39,616 nucleotides of DNA from Bacillota bacterium (GCA_023434365.1 JAEYSV010000036.1:1-39616), one strand, 5' to 3'. Shown: positions 1 through 7,281, numbered from the stretch's first letter. Numbers and translations are program-made. The notes: generated by a model not told the origin, from the letters alone.

Positions 1-117
1 TCATCCAAGCGAGAGCGTGTTGCGAATGAACTATGCCTTGCATCACGATTCACAAACAGAATTGTGCAAATTGACGAACTATAATTTTAATAAGGGCTTT
101 TGACGCCCTAATCCTAT
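1..117 (+). repeat. Dispersed structured repeat, copy 1 (cut by window edge)
   Basis: This segment matches 3688-3804 over 117 bases without gaps and with two mismatches that I can count (base 12 and base 105). The left part of the element, including its large hairpin, lies outside the window. At its right end AGGGC and GCCCT form a small hairpin around TTTTGAC. It lies just downstream of the rarA terminator. It contains no open frame, so it is an intergenic repeat, not a gene. Confidence 0.9.
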
Positions 118-122
118 GATAT

Positions 123-158
123 AAAAACATGTGCCAGAGCTTTTGTTCATGGCACATG
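123..158 (-). terminator. Intrinsic terminator of rarA
   Basis: CATGTGCCA (128-136) and TGGCACATG (150-158) form a 9-bp perfect stem with a 13-nt loop. On the minus strand a run of five T follows. It sits 12 bases after the rarA stop codon. Confidence 0.85.
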
Positions 159-169
159 CAGGCGTAGCG

Positions 170-1495
170 TTATTTGTCGAGACTTTTCAAAAAGTCCATG
201 TGTTTTGCAATTTGCTTTTCATAACCATTGTCTGATGGCTGATAAAAAGTATGCCCAACTAATTCATCCGGTAAATACTGCTGTTTTACATAATGATAAG
301 GATAATCATGTGCGTATTGATAGCCAATTCCATGTCCTAATTTTGCTGCTCCCTTATAGTGGGCATCCATGAGATGAGAAGGAATCTTGCCTGTCTTCTC
401 TGCATTTACAATCTGCGTTGCCTTATCAATCGCCATAATGGCTGAATTACTTTTTGGTGCGCAAGCGACATATAGAGCGGCCTGTGCAAGTACAATTCTA
501 GCTTCTGGCATACCAAGGCGCTCTACTGCAAGAGCTGCATTGGTCGCAACAACAATTGCATTGGGATCAGCATTGGAGACATCCTCGGAAGCACAAATCA
601 TTATTCTTCTAGCTATAAAAGTAACACTTTCCCCTGCATACAACATACGTGCCAGATAATACACCACTGCATCTGGATCTGACCCTCTCATACTCTTAAT
701 AAAAGCTGATATTGTATCATAATGATTATCTCCTGATTTATCATAACGAACCGTTCTCTTTTGAATACATTCCGAAGCCACTTCTAAAGTAATATGAATC
801 GTGCCATCACTATCCGGGCTCGTCGTTAGTACCCCCAACTCTATCGCATTAAGTGCATTTCTAGCATCTCCGTTACACATATCCGATAAGAACTCCAAAG
901 CCTCCTCAGTAATCTCGGCATGATAAACTCCAAGCCCTCTTTCCTCATCATGAACGGCACGAAGCAATAACTTCTTAATATCCTCTTTGCTAAGTGGTTT
1001 TAGCTCAAAAATGATAGAGCGGGATATAAGCGCTCCATTTACTTCGAAGTAAGGATTTTCAGTCGTTGCTCCAATTAAGATAATGGTTCCGTCCTCCACA
1101 AAAGGTAGCAGATAATCCTGCTGACCTTTATTAAAACGATGAATCTCATCAACGAAGAGAATGGTTTTCTTGCCATACATTCCTTGTTCGTCTTTCGCTC
1201 TTGCCACTACTTCTTCCATATCCTTTTTGCCGGCACTGGTCGCATTGATCTGGGTAAATACTGCACTCGTAGTATTGGCAATGACTTTTGCCAGTGTCGT
1301 TTTCCCGGTTCCCGGCGGACCATAGAAAATAATAGAACTAAGCTTATCCGCTTTTATTGCACGATACAAAAGCTTATCTTTACCGATAATGTGTTCCTGT
1401 CCAACTACCTCTTCTAACGTCCTTGGACGAAGCCTGGAGGCAAGTGGCGACTCCGTCTTTGCCGTCTTTTCTCTCATATAATCAAATAAATCCAT
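170..1495 (-). CDS. rarA: Replication-associated recombination protein A (RarA/MgsA AAA+ ATPase)
   Basis: This is a 441-residue AAA+ ATPase of the RarA/MgsA/WRNIP1 family, which acts at stalled or damaged replication forks together with single-stranded DNA-binding protein. Visible motifs are Walker A GPPGTGKT (residues 59-66), Walker B ending in DEIH (116-119), sensor 1 GATTENP (142-148) and the following SRS with the arginine finger. The C-terminal half is the oligomerisation region typical of the family, ending in the usual HxFYQPSDxGxE stretch. The length is normal. The ATG at 1495 is preceded by an AGGA-type ribosome binding site. The gene stands alone, diverges from the phospholipase-like gene and ends at the terminator at 123-158. 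The family assignment is secure; the physiological role is inferred from the family. Confidence 0.95.
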   Translation of the reverse strand: MDLFDYMREKTAKTESPLASRLRPRTLEEVVGQEHIIGKDKLLYRAIKADKLSSIIFYGPPGTGKTTLAKVIANTTSAVFTQINATSAGKKDMEEVVARAKDEQGMYGKKTILFVDEIHRFNKGQQDYLLPFVEDGTIILIGATTENPYFEVNGALISRSIIFELKPLSKEDIKKLLLRAVHDEERGLGVYHAEITEEALEFLSDMCNGDARNALNAIELGVLTTSPDSDGTIHITLEVASECIQKRTVRYDKSGDNHYDTISAFIKSMRGSDPDAVVYYLARMLYAGESVTFIARRIMICASEDVSNADPNAIVVATNAALAVERLGMPEARIVLAQAALYVACAPKSNSAIMAIDKATQIVNAEKTGKIPSHLMDAHYKGAAKLGHGIGYQYAHDYPYHYVKQQYLPDELVGHTFYQPSDNGYEKQIAKHMDFLKSLDK

Positions 1496-1656
1496 CCATT
1501 CACGTCCTAACTATATTTTCCTATTTTGCATAAATAACAGCTTTTCTTCCGATACTAATGCAAAGAATCTGTACGCTTTCATTTAATTGGTTTATAATAG
1601 AATATCATAAATCACAACAAAAGAAAACACATGTTTGCAGGGAAGGAGGTAATAAT

Positions 1657-2622
1657 ATGCCTGGATATCTGACTCACTGCCTGTATGGGCAAAAAGTAGT
1701 ACCTGAATTAAAGAACAATATTGCCAAAACATATATCCTTAACCATAAACGTGCTTTCTACCTTGGTACCCAAGGCCCAGACATCTTCTTTTATTATATT
1801 CCCAATAATATTACCTCAAAAAACAAACTCGGTAGTATCATGCACCGACAAAGGGTTGGCTCTTTTTTCGAACAGGCTATTAACACAATTACCTCAATTT
1901 CATGCCCTGCAAAAAAAGAGGTTGCCTTTAGTTACTTTAGTGGATTTTTATGCCACTATATGCTAGACAGTACAACGCATCCCTACGTGTATGCTATGAC
2001 ACATTATAATCCAAACATTGTTGGAACTTTTTCCGACACTGCATTACACTGTGAATTTGAAAGTACTCTAGATGCTAATATGCTCTATCATTTGAAAGGC
2101 AAGCTACCTAGCGAAGCTGCTGCCTATCGCTATATCCATGCTAACAGAAAGGAATTACATCAAATTAGTCTATTTTTGAGCCGCAGTATAACAAGCACAT
2201 ACCAAGATGCTAACTTTGCGACACCTAGATTTGTTTTGAATGCAATGCGCTCAATCATTCGTGAGGTTCGTTTCTTAAGTACTGGACCAAGTGTGAAACG
2301 TAAAATTCTTTCCATTATTGAGAAGAATACTCTACGATGCAACCTCATTACCTGCTTAATGCCAACAGATAATCTATATCCAGAAAAAGATGTATTAAAC
2401 TTAAAAAGGAAAAGCTGGTCTTCTCCTTGGCGCCCAAGCCAAAAGAACACTACCACTTTTCCTGAGATTTTTCATCAAAGCATACCAAAATGTGCCCAAC
2501 TAATTGATCAGTTAATGGTGCTATGCTACTTATCACCTTGTACTTTGGGATATAAAAAAGCACTGAACCGCTGCCTGGAGCAAATTGGATCATTATCTTA
2601 TAACACTGGCTTAATTACCTAA
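1657..2622 (+). CDS. Zinc-dependent phospholipase C family protein
   Basis: The product has 321 residues. It starts MPGYLTHCLYG, then has GTQGPDIFFYY, CHYMLDSTTHPY and HCEFESTLD. These are the histidine- and aspartate-rich motifs of the Zn-dependent phospholipase C / S1-P1 nuclease-like fold (Pfam Zn_dep_PLPC), which ligate a metal cluster. The frame stays open upstream to 1558, but the ATG at 1657 has an AAGGAGG site six to seven bases before it, so this start is chosen. No signal peptide is visible, so unlike clostridial alpha-toxin it is probably cytoplasmic, and its substrate is unknown. Similar proteins are common and poorly studied in Lachnospiraceae. It converges with the next gene and overlaps its 3' end by 8 bases. 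Confidence 0.85.
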   Translation: MPGYLTHCLYGQKVVPELKNNIAKTYILNHKRAFYLGTQGPDIFFYYIPNNITSKNKLGSIMHRQRVGSFFEQAINTITSISCPAKKEVAFSYFSGFLCHYMLDSTTHPYVYAMTHYNPNIVGTFSDTALHCEFESTLDANMLYHLKGKLPSEAAAYRYIHANRKELHQISLFLSRSITSTYQDANFATPRFVLNAMRSIIREVRFLSTGPSVKRKILSIIEKNTLRCNLITCLMPTDNLYPEKDVLNLKRKSWSSPWRPSQKNTTTFPEIFHQSIPKCAQLIDQLMVLCYLSPCTLGYKKALNRCLEQIGSLSYNTGLIT

Positions 2623-3442
2623 TAACATTACTAGTTACTTCATTTGGTACCGTTATTTCACTATCCTGATTAATCATAATGCTATCAACAATCATTTTAC
2701 ATTCATTAATCTGTGGCTTGACGATACTATCTTCATTAAACATTAGCTGAATTAGATCTTTAAAAGTATCTGTCATATCTACCTCAAACTTAGTAATGCA
2801 GATGGTATCGTTATCGACTACCATCTTTAATTTTATTTGTGAAAGATTAGCCAGCATATCATCTGGTATGCTAGTTAGTTCTAACTGCGCGAGAGCATTG
2901 GTTTTAATGAGAATATTAAGGACATTCTCTTTCGCTACCGTTCCAATAAGAATTGTTGACATTTCTGTTTGCTCACCGATATAAAAACTCTCTAGATTAG
3001 TCAGATACAAATCTAGGTCCAAAGGCTTTTTGTTGTCCTTTGACAGCTCTGCTACTGAATCCGAATCAATACTATTTTTTGCCCAGGATTCATTCATTCT
3101 TGAATAAATGTAATAGGTATCCTCTTCTTTTACACAATACATTTCATTACTTACTACCTCTTCTTCATCTAGATTAGTAAGATTATGAACATACATTGCA
3201 AAAGGCGATTGTACTACAACAAGAGATGCTCCTACTTTAGACAAAGAATTCTTATTTGACATATTCATATCCAATACCATCTCAGATTCCATACGAAAAC
3301 TTTCCACACTCATCATATTATGATAAATTTCTTCCATAATATCTTCTACATCGGTAGGTATCCCCTTATTTGAAGAGCAGGCGACCATAAACATGATAAG
3401 AGTGCCTAAAAGAGTAATTAAACTAATTGCTTTTTCTTTCAT
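2615..3442 (-). CDS. Predicted lipoprotein (DUF6612-like)
   Basis: This is a 275-residue secreted lipoprotein. A short basic N-terminus and a hydrophobic segment end in MVAC at residues 19-22, a usable lipobox with Cys22 as the lipidated residue. The mature part begins SSNKG and carries the pattern of DUF6612/LppX-like proteins: an early helix with 'MMSVESFRMESEM', alternating beta strands, and repeated Met/Asp-rich segments. Such proteins may bind hydrophobic ligands in a half-barrel fold, but no ligand can be inferred here. The start at 3442 has AGGTG upstream. The gene is monocistronic, with convergent overlap with the phospholipase-like gene. The family label is moderately sure; the function is unknown. 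Confidence 0.7.
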   Translation of the reverse strand: MKEKAISLITLLGTLIMFMVACSSNKGIPTDVEDIMEEIYHNMMSVESFRMESEMVLDMNMSNKNSLSKVGASLVVVQSPFAMYVHNLTNLDEEEVVSNEMYCVKEEDTYYIYSRMNESWAKNSIDSDSVAELSKDNKKPLDLDLYLTNLESFYIGEQTEMSTILIGTVAKENVLNILIKTNALAQLELTSIPDDMLANLSQIKLKMVVDNDTICITKFEVDMTDTFKDLIQLMFNEDSIVKPQINECKMIVDSIMINQDSEITVPNEVTSNVIR

Positions 3443-3547
3443 TCTTACACCTATCTGCGCAAGCGAAGCGCACTTTAATTATTTGTTGAATACGCTATTT
3501 TACCCAACTATTCAAGTACGCCCTTGGCATACATGTGTGACAGTCTC

Positions 3548-3590
3548 CCACTTATCAAGTGGCAATCTTTCTTAATAAATAAGAAAGATT
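3548..3590. repeat. Two tandem hairpins in the intergenic region
   Basis: CCACTT-ATC-AAGTGG (3548-3562) is followed directly by AATCTTTCTTA (3564-3574) and its exact complement TAAGAAAGATT (3580-3590) with a 5-nt loop. Neither is followed by a T run, so they are not classic terminators. With the text up to 3633 they probably belong to the same composite intergenic element as the repeat at 3634. A related stretch (GAACATTTTT...ATAAGCA) is at 33058-33120. Confidence 0.6.
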
Positions 3591-3633
3591 CTTGAGAAAC
3601 ATTTTTCATGATATAGGAAATAAGCAACTGTAT

Positions 3634-3804
3634 GAAGTCGTTGGCACTTTGGCCCTGTATTTAGGGCCTTATGTGCCACTACGAACTTCATCCAAGCGTG
3701 AGCGTGTTGCGAATGAACTATGCCTTGCATCACGATTCACAAACAGAATTGTGCAAATTGACGAACTATAATTTTAATAAGGGCTTTTGACGTCCTAATC
3801 CTAT
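3634..3804 (+). repeat. Dispersed structured repeat, copy 2 (complete)
   Basis: This 171-base intergenic element is the fullest copy in the window. Its left third (3634-3689) folds as a long imperfect hairpin: GAAGT/ACTTC, TGGCAC/GTGCCA and GGCCCT/AGGGCC around a GTATTT loop. Further right are ATGC-CTT-GCAT and a weakened AGGGC/GTCCT pair. It matches copy 1 (1-117) and, inverted, copy 3 (39482-39616). No open frame or terminal inverted repeat is seen, so it resembles a REP/MITE-like or structured-RNA repeat. Confidence 0.92.
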
Positions 3805-3810
3805 ATCTTT

Positions 3811-3848
3811 AAAAACAGTAAAAGAGGGCATCGGCCCTCTTTTACTGT
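3811..3848 (-). terminator. Strong intrinsic terminator of the ECF S-component gene
   Basis: ACAGTAAAAGAGGGC (3815-3829) and GCCCTCTTTTACTGT (3834-3848) form a perfect 15-bp stem with a 4-nt loop. On the minus strand TTTTT follows. It lies 4 bases after the stop codon of the gene that ends at 3853. Confidence 0.92.
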
Positions 3849-3852
3849 GATA

Positions 3853-4467
3853 CTATTTATTTGATGGAAATCTTCTTAACATACCAGTGCTGACAAGGGC
3901 TGGCCTTATTGCATTATATAATATCGTTGCAAAAGCAACCGCCATTAATGCATTAACAAAAGTAGTTAATGCGCCAATTTTAGCAAATGCGGCAGCAGCA
4001 TCCTGTGAAATTCCCAGTATATACGCTTTATAATAATACCCAACAATCGGATCAGCAAATATATTAAATATCATTCCACAAAGTGATGCGATTAAGCTCC
4101 AGCGAAAAAGATATGCTTTATCCGATTTAGTACTGATCTTTGCAATCTTATGCGCAACTAAGCCAACAATGATACCAATACATAATTTTAACAAAAAAGT
4201 TTTAGGTGTACTAGTAGCATAACCCGACGTCAAATCAGCAATACCCATGCCGACTGCTCCAGCTAATCCACCCCACCATGGTCCTAGTAACAATGCTGCT
4301 AATACACAAAATACATTGCCAAAATGAAAAGCAGTTTTTTCTCCCATCACTGAGATATCCCATCGAAAAACTTGAAAACCGATATAACACAATGCAGTCA
4401 ACAGGGCTGCTTGAGCCAAATATTGAACTGCGGCTTTATTCCGTGTCGTTTCATTTCCTATACTCAT
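3853..4467 (-). CDS. ECF transporter S component (vitamin/cofactor uptake, substrate unknown)
   Basis: This 204-residue integral membrane protein has about six hydrophobic segments. The features that suggest an energy-coupling-factor S component are the compact size, the LLLGPWWGGLAGAVGMGIADL segment with small residues in early helices (used to dock on EcfT), and 'TPKTFLLKLCIGIIVGLVAHKI' in the middle. S components bind a vitamin or cofactor and share EcfA/EcfT modules encoded elsewhere. No EcfA or EcfT gene is present here. The start at 4467 has GAGGAGAG upstream. The substrate cannot be read from the sequence; the diverging PRTase-like gene might hint at a nucleobase-like or cofactor substrate, but that is speculation. 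Confidence 0.75.
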   Translation of the reverse strand: MSIGNETTRNKAAVQYLAQAALLTALCYIGFQVFRWDISVMGEKTAFHFGNVFCVLAALLLGPWWGGLAGAVGMGIADLTSGYATSTPKTFLLKLCIGIIVGLVAHKIAKISTKSDKAYLFRWSLIASLCGMIFNIFADPIVGYYYKAYILGISQDAAAAFAKIGALTTFVNALMAVAFATILYNAIRPALVSTGMLRRFPSNK

Positions 4468-4610
4468 ATGTACTCTCCTCGTAAATATTTTATTATTCTT
4501 ATCCTAACACCCATCTGGTTCCAAAAAAAGTTCCAGTTTGACTTTATTTAACCATACCAGATTACGAATTCCTTATGATTTATTTGGATAATATTGTTTT
4601 TTTCTCCTAT

Positions 4611-4625
4611 TTAAGTTAAACTTAA
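4611..4625. promoter_or_regulatory. 15-bp palindrome between divergent genes (candidate operator)
   Basis: TTAAGTT-A-AACTTAA is a perfect 7-1-7 dyad in the 252-base gap between the ECF S component (minus) and the PRTase-like gene (plus). No clear consensus promoter could be assigned on either strand, so the function as an operator is inferred from symmetry and position only. Confidence 0.45.
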
Positions 4626-4719
4626 CGTATAAGATTCTATTTCTATCTAGCCACAACTTATATTTACCCCGTCGGGTTATGGCTCAAAAATCGGATTTCT
4701 TTTAACGAAAAGGAGGATT

Positions 4720-5367
4720 ATGATGCAGGAAACAACGTCTAAAATCTACTATCCGTTCAACCGCTCTCTCGCTTTAAAGGTAACCTATGGACATTTTGCA
4801 ACTAACCATTCTCACATTAATTACTATATTGATATGACCATGCTAAAAACACGGCAGCTGGAAGCTATGGCGACTGCTACCGCAATGGCCAGAGAATATA
4901 TGACTACAACTATTGTGGATACCATCGTATGTATGGATGGTTGCGAAGTAATTGGGGCTTATCTTGCAGAGCAGCTATCCAGTGCAGGAATCATGTCCAT
5001 GAATACGCATAAGACAATTTATATCATCTCCCCAGAATATAATCTTAGTAATCAGATGATATTTCGAGACAATACCCAACCAATGGTAAAAAATAAACAT
5101 GTACTATTATTATTAGCCTCAGCCACAACAGGGAAAACAATTGCGCGCGCGCTTGAATGTATCACCTACTATGGTGGCCGTATTGCAGGCATCTCAGCAA
5201 TCTTTAGTGCCGTAGACCAGATTAACTCTATACCAGTACATAGTGTATTTCAGGCAAACGATTTAAACCAATACGAAACTTATGAGCCTCATAACTGCCC
5301 TCTCTGCAAAAATGGGACACCAATTGAAGCAATGGTAAATAGCTTTGGTTATTCAAGATTAAACTAA
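4720..5367 (+). CDS. Orotate phosphoribosyltransferase-like protein
   Basis: The product has 215 residues. The type I phosphoribosyltransferase fold is suggested by 'NHSHINYYIDMTMLKTRQ' (OPRT-like substrate/dimer region), 'IVCMDGCEVIGAYLAEQL' and a PRPP-loop-like segment 'LLLLASATTGKTIARAL' (about residues 128-144). In true OPRTs the loop has two acidic residues before TTG; here they are Ala-Ser. Near the C-terminus is HNCPLC, a possible metal or structural cysteine pair. Database entries of this kind are usually called orotate phosphoribosyltransferase, but no other pyrimidine gene is nearby and the altered loop makes catalysis uncertain. AAGGAGG lies just before the ATGATG start. A terminator follows at 5411-5440. 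Confidence 0.75.
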   Translation: MMQETTSKIYYPFNRSLALKVTYGHFATNHSHINYYIDMTMLKTRQLEAMATATAMAREYMTTTIVDTIVCMDGCEVIGAYLAEQLSSAGIMSMNTHKTIYIISPEYNLSNQMIFRDNTQPMVKNKHVLLLLASATTGKTIARALECITYYGGRIAGISAIFSAVDQINSIPVHSVFQANDLNQYETYEPHNCPLCKNGTPIEAMVNSFGYSRLN

Positions 5368-5410
5368 ATATAGCACACCAGTTTATCGCATAACTAATTA
5401 TATGAACAAG

Positions 5411-5440
5411 AGCAGGTCACCCATAGGACCTGCTTTTATT
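5411..5440 (+). terminator. Intrinsic terminator after the PRTase-like gene
   Basis: AGCAGGTC (5411-5418) pairs with GACCTGCT (5427-5434), followed by TTTATT. It is 44 bases after the stop codon. Confidence 0.85.
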
Positions 5441-5493
5441 CATGAGAGAGAAAAAGCTTATCTGAGACTAAATCATAAAATTAATATTTTTAC

Positions 5494-5520
5494 TTGACAA
5501 TGAAATAATAATCATATAAT
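5494..5520 (+). promoter_or_regulatory. Promoter of the PadR gene
   Basis: TTGACA (5494-5499) and TATAAT (5515-5520) with a 15-base spacer, slightly short but both hexamers perfect. Transcription should begin near 5526-5528, within the operator region and after the ATG at 5521. Confidence 0.75.
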
Positions 5521-5571
5521 ATGTCAATACATGATATGTCGACAAACGACATATCGAAAATCGACATTGTC
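5521..5571. promoter_or_regulatory. PadR-type operator: ATGT/ACAT dyads in the 5' leader
   Basis: ATGT-N4-ACAT (5521-5532) is followed by a perfect dyad GATATGTCG (5533-5541), ACAAA, CGACATATC (5547-5555), and then a further half-site-like CGACATTGTC near 5562-5571. PadR regulators are known to bind ATGT...ACAT dyads. The position, overlapping the transcription start of the padR gene itself, suggests autorepression. Confidence 0.7.
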
Positions 5572-5583
5572 AGGAGGAAGATT

Positions 5584-5916
5584 GTGGAGGAGAAATTAAG
5601 AAAAAAGTATTGTCCTATGACAGAAACTACTTTCTACACACTTCTAGCACTTTTGCAACCGAACCATGGATATGGCATTATGAAATATGTCCGGGATCTG
5701 ACAGAAGAACGTGTGAAAATGGGAACAGGAACTCTTTACACGATGCTAGGAAGACTTGTAGAAGACAATATCATAATAGTAATCAATGAAGAGGATGGAA
5801 AAAAAACTTATCAGATAACAGAGGTAGGAAGAATGATATTAGTTTCAGAACAAGAGAGATTAAAAAAACAATGTGATAATGGAGAAAGGATACTTGAAAA
5901 ATATTATGAAAAATAA
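5584..5916 (+). CDS. PadR family transcriptional regulator
   Basis: The product has 110 residues if it starts at GTG 5584. It is a winged-helix repressor of the PadR family: 'TETTFYTLLALLQPNHGYGIMKYVRDL', then 'GTGTLYTMLGRLVEDNII' (recognition helix) and the wing 'EDGKKTYQITEVGRMIL', followed by a C-terminal dimerisation helix. The frame is open from an ATG at 5521, but that ATG directly follows the -10 box and so would not be transcribed. GTG 5584 has AGGAGG six bases before it. The next gene (DUF2812) begins at 5906 inside this gene's end, the usual translationally coupled PadR-DUF2812 pair. The signal sensed is unknown. The family is certain and the start well supported. Confidence 0.92.
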   Translation: MEEKLRKKYCPMTETTFYTLLALLQPNHGYGIMKYVRDLTEERVKMGTGTLYTMLGRLVEDNIIIVINEEDGKKTYQITEVGRMILVSEQERLKKQCDNGERILEKYYEK

Positions 5917-6016
5917 CGTTATTAAATGGAAGGCTTTTTTTAGTATTTTAAAGGAACGTGACTGGTTAGAGGAAATGGCCTAAAAGGGATGGCTTCTCGA
6001 AAAAATTGATATAGGC
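5906..6016 (+). pseudogene. 5' coding part of the DUF2812 gene, broken by an in-frame TAA
   Basis: From ATG 5906, which overlaps the padR stop codon, the frame encodes 25 residues ending RDWLEEMA, then TAA at 5981-5983, then KGWLLEKIDIG and directly the ORF beginning at 6017. Family members usually have a continuous 'WLEEMAxKGW' here, so the stop replaces a single residue codon (AAA to TAA would be a one-base change). Either the gene is a recent nonsense mutant or the base is a sequence error. See the next entry. Confidence 0.85.
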
Positions 6017-6991
6017 ATGCGCTACCATTTCACAAAAATTGAGCCATCGCAAAAGGTATATGAAATAGAAAATTTCCTTATTCCTATGAATGGCAATGCA
6101 ACAAAGCAAGAGATGTTGGCCCGAAAGACTGCTTTTGATATAGCGAAACAGACTGGGTGGGAAATAGTTACACATGATGAAAGTATGAATTACTATTTTG
6201 TCAAAGACAGAGCAGGTGATGAGAGTGATGAATTGTATGATGATGATGAAAGTAGACGACAGAGGGCAGAAAAGTTTCATAGACGATATACATACGAACA
6301 ACCACGTATGCTCTTATCCTCATTGGTGTTAATTTCTATAATATATATTTTCTTGTTTATTTTACTTAGAAATGATATCAGCGACTTGGTTATATGGATG
6401 AGAGTTTATATTGCTGCTGCTATTTTTGAAGTAGTCAGCACGCTATTATTGATGGTATTAGGTGAACATATTTACCGTGATTTGTTAATGAGTAGAGAAC
6501 AATGGGTAAACAGGAAAGCTCATAGTTATAAAGCAACATTTTATAAAGTAGAAAAACTAATATCATTACTTCAGAAAATGGATAATACAGGGTTAACGCT
6601 CACTGCTTGTGAGGGTAAAACTTATTTATTTGAAAAAAGTTCTGAGCAATATATATATTACGCAGATACTAAAAAAGCATTGAAAAAAAGAATGAAAAAA
6701 AGCGGAAAAAAAGTAAAAGAGGAGAAAAAAGATTGGGAAAGAAATAGTTTATGGTGGTATGAAATGAGCATAGAAGAAGCAGAAAAACATGGCCTTGAGG
6801 TAGTATGTGCTGTGGAAAAAGGAACTCTGATTTATCGTATAAAAAAGACAGAAGATATTATGTCATGGTCCACAGGAGCTGTCAGAACTGGTAAGGCAGA
6901 TAATATAATGGGTGTAGGTAATTGGTTTTTATTATGTTTCATAATAGGATTCATAGGTGGTATATGTGCAGCTATCTTATTGGGAGTGTAA
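6017..6991 (+). CDS. DUF2812 membrane protein (N-terminus lost to a nonsense codon)
   Basis: The open part has 324 residues. It holds most of a DUF2812 domain ('MRYHFTKIEPSQKVYEIE', 'TGWEIVTHDESMNYYFVK'), two central membrane helices (about residues 98-118 and 125-148), a Lys-rich cytoplasmic segment with a second partial DUF2812-like repeat ('HGLEVVCAVEKGTLIYRI') and a C-terminal helix (about 301-323). DUF2812 proteins are nearly always next to PadR regulators and probably are the regulated membrane partner; the biochemical role is unknown. ATG 6017 has no good ribosome binding site, and homologous coding sequence continues upstream through a TAA to ATG 5906, so this start is probably not native. 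A terminator follows at 7018-7074. Confidence 0.8.
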   Translation: MRYHFTKIEPSQKVYEIENFLIPMNGNATKQEMLARKTAFDIAKQTGWEIVTHDESMNYYFVKDRAGDESDELYDDDESRRQRAEKFHRRYTYEQPRMLLSSLVLISIIYIFLFILLRNDISDLVIWMRVYIAAAIFEVVSTLLLMVLGEHIYRDLLMSREQWVNRKAHSYKATFYKVEKLISLLQKMDNTGLTLTACEGKTYLFEKSSEQYIYYADTKKALKKRMKKSGKKVKEEKKDWERNSLWWYEMSIEEAEKHGLEVVCAVEKGTLIYRIKKTEDIMSWSTGAVRTGKADNIMGVGNWFLLCFIIGFIGGICAAILLGV

Positions 6992-7017
6992 ATACTATTG
7001 TGTCCCATGTAAATAAT

Positions 7018-7074
7018 GGTTCTTTTCCGATAAGAATAGAGATATGAATTCTTATTCAGAAAAGAACCTTTTTT
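7018..7074 (+). terminator. Intrinsic terminator of the padR-DUF2812 operon
   Basis: GGTTCTTTTC and GATAAGAAT (7018-7037) pair with ATTCTTAT and GAAAAGAACC (7048-7068), giving a stem of about 18 bp with small bulges, then TTTTTT (7069-7074). Confidence 0.92.
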
Positions 7075-7222
7075 ATGTCGATTGCGAAAGAACAGATTAT
7101 TTCCCTTTATGTCAGAGGTAAAGGAATTACAGTCGCGTCCTCTATGCTCAATGTATGATTTTATTCTTATGGATGCCATTCATTACAAGATACGTGATGA
7201 TGGCTCAAATTCTCTAGAATAA
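7075..7222 (+). pseudogene. Remnant of an IS256-family (mutator type) transposase
   Basis: Two short frames remain. At 7075-7158 the frame reads MSIAKEQIISLYVRGKGI and ends in a stop, matching the family segment '(E)xIISLYAKGMTxRDI'. At 7169-7222, shifted by one base, it reads MDAIHYKIRDDGSNSLE, matching the very typical 'FMDAIHYKVRDxG' around the second catalytic Asp of IS256 transposases. About 40 residues between the two motifs are missing. No terminal inverted repeats are visible. It is a dead scrap left between the terminator of the DUF2812 operon and that of the amidase gene. Confidence 0.8.
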
Positions 7223-7229
7223 TTGGAAA

Positions 7230-7270
7230 TGCCGACAGAGTAAATGAGTGGACCACCCTCTCTGTCAGCA
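7230..7270 (-). terminator. Terminator-like hairpin after the amidase gene
   Basis: TGCCGACAGAG (7230-7240) pairs with CTCTGTCAGCA (7260-7270), 11 bp with one G-U/A-C type mismatch, 19-nt loop. Only TTT follows on the minus strand, so it is a weaker terminator. It lies 11 bases after the stop codon. Confidence 0.7.
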
Positions 7271-7281
7271 TAACCTAGAGA

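Noticed and set aside
1558..1656. 33-codon extension of the phospholipase-like protein
   Set aside because: No ribosome binding site at 1558, while AAGGAGG stands before ATG 1657 and MPGYLTH is the usual family start.
4468..4719. Riboswitch before the ECF S component or PRTase-like gene
   Set aside because: Only short stems (TCTGGT/ACCAGA and others) and no known aptamer core such as THF, TPP, FMN or preQ1 could be recognised.
5521..5583. N-terminal extension of PadR from ATG 5521
   Set aside because: The ATG directly follows the -10 box and lies before the expected transcription start; GTG 5584 has a proper AGGAGG.
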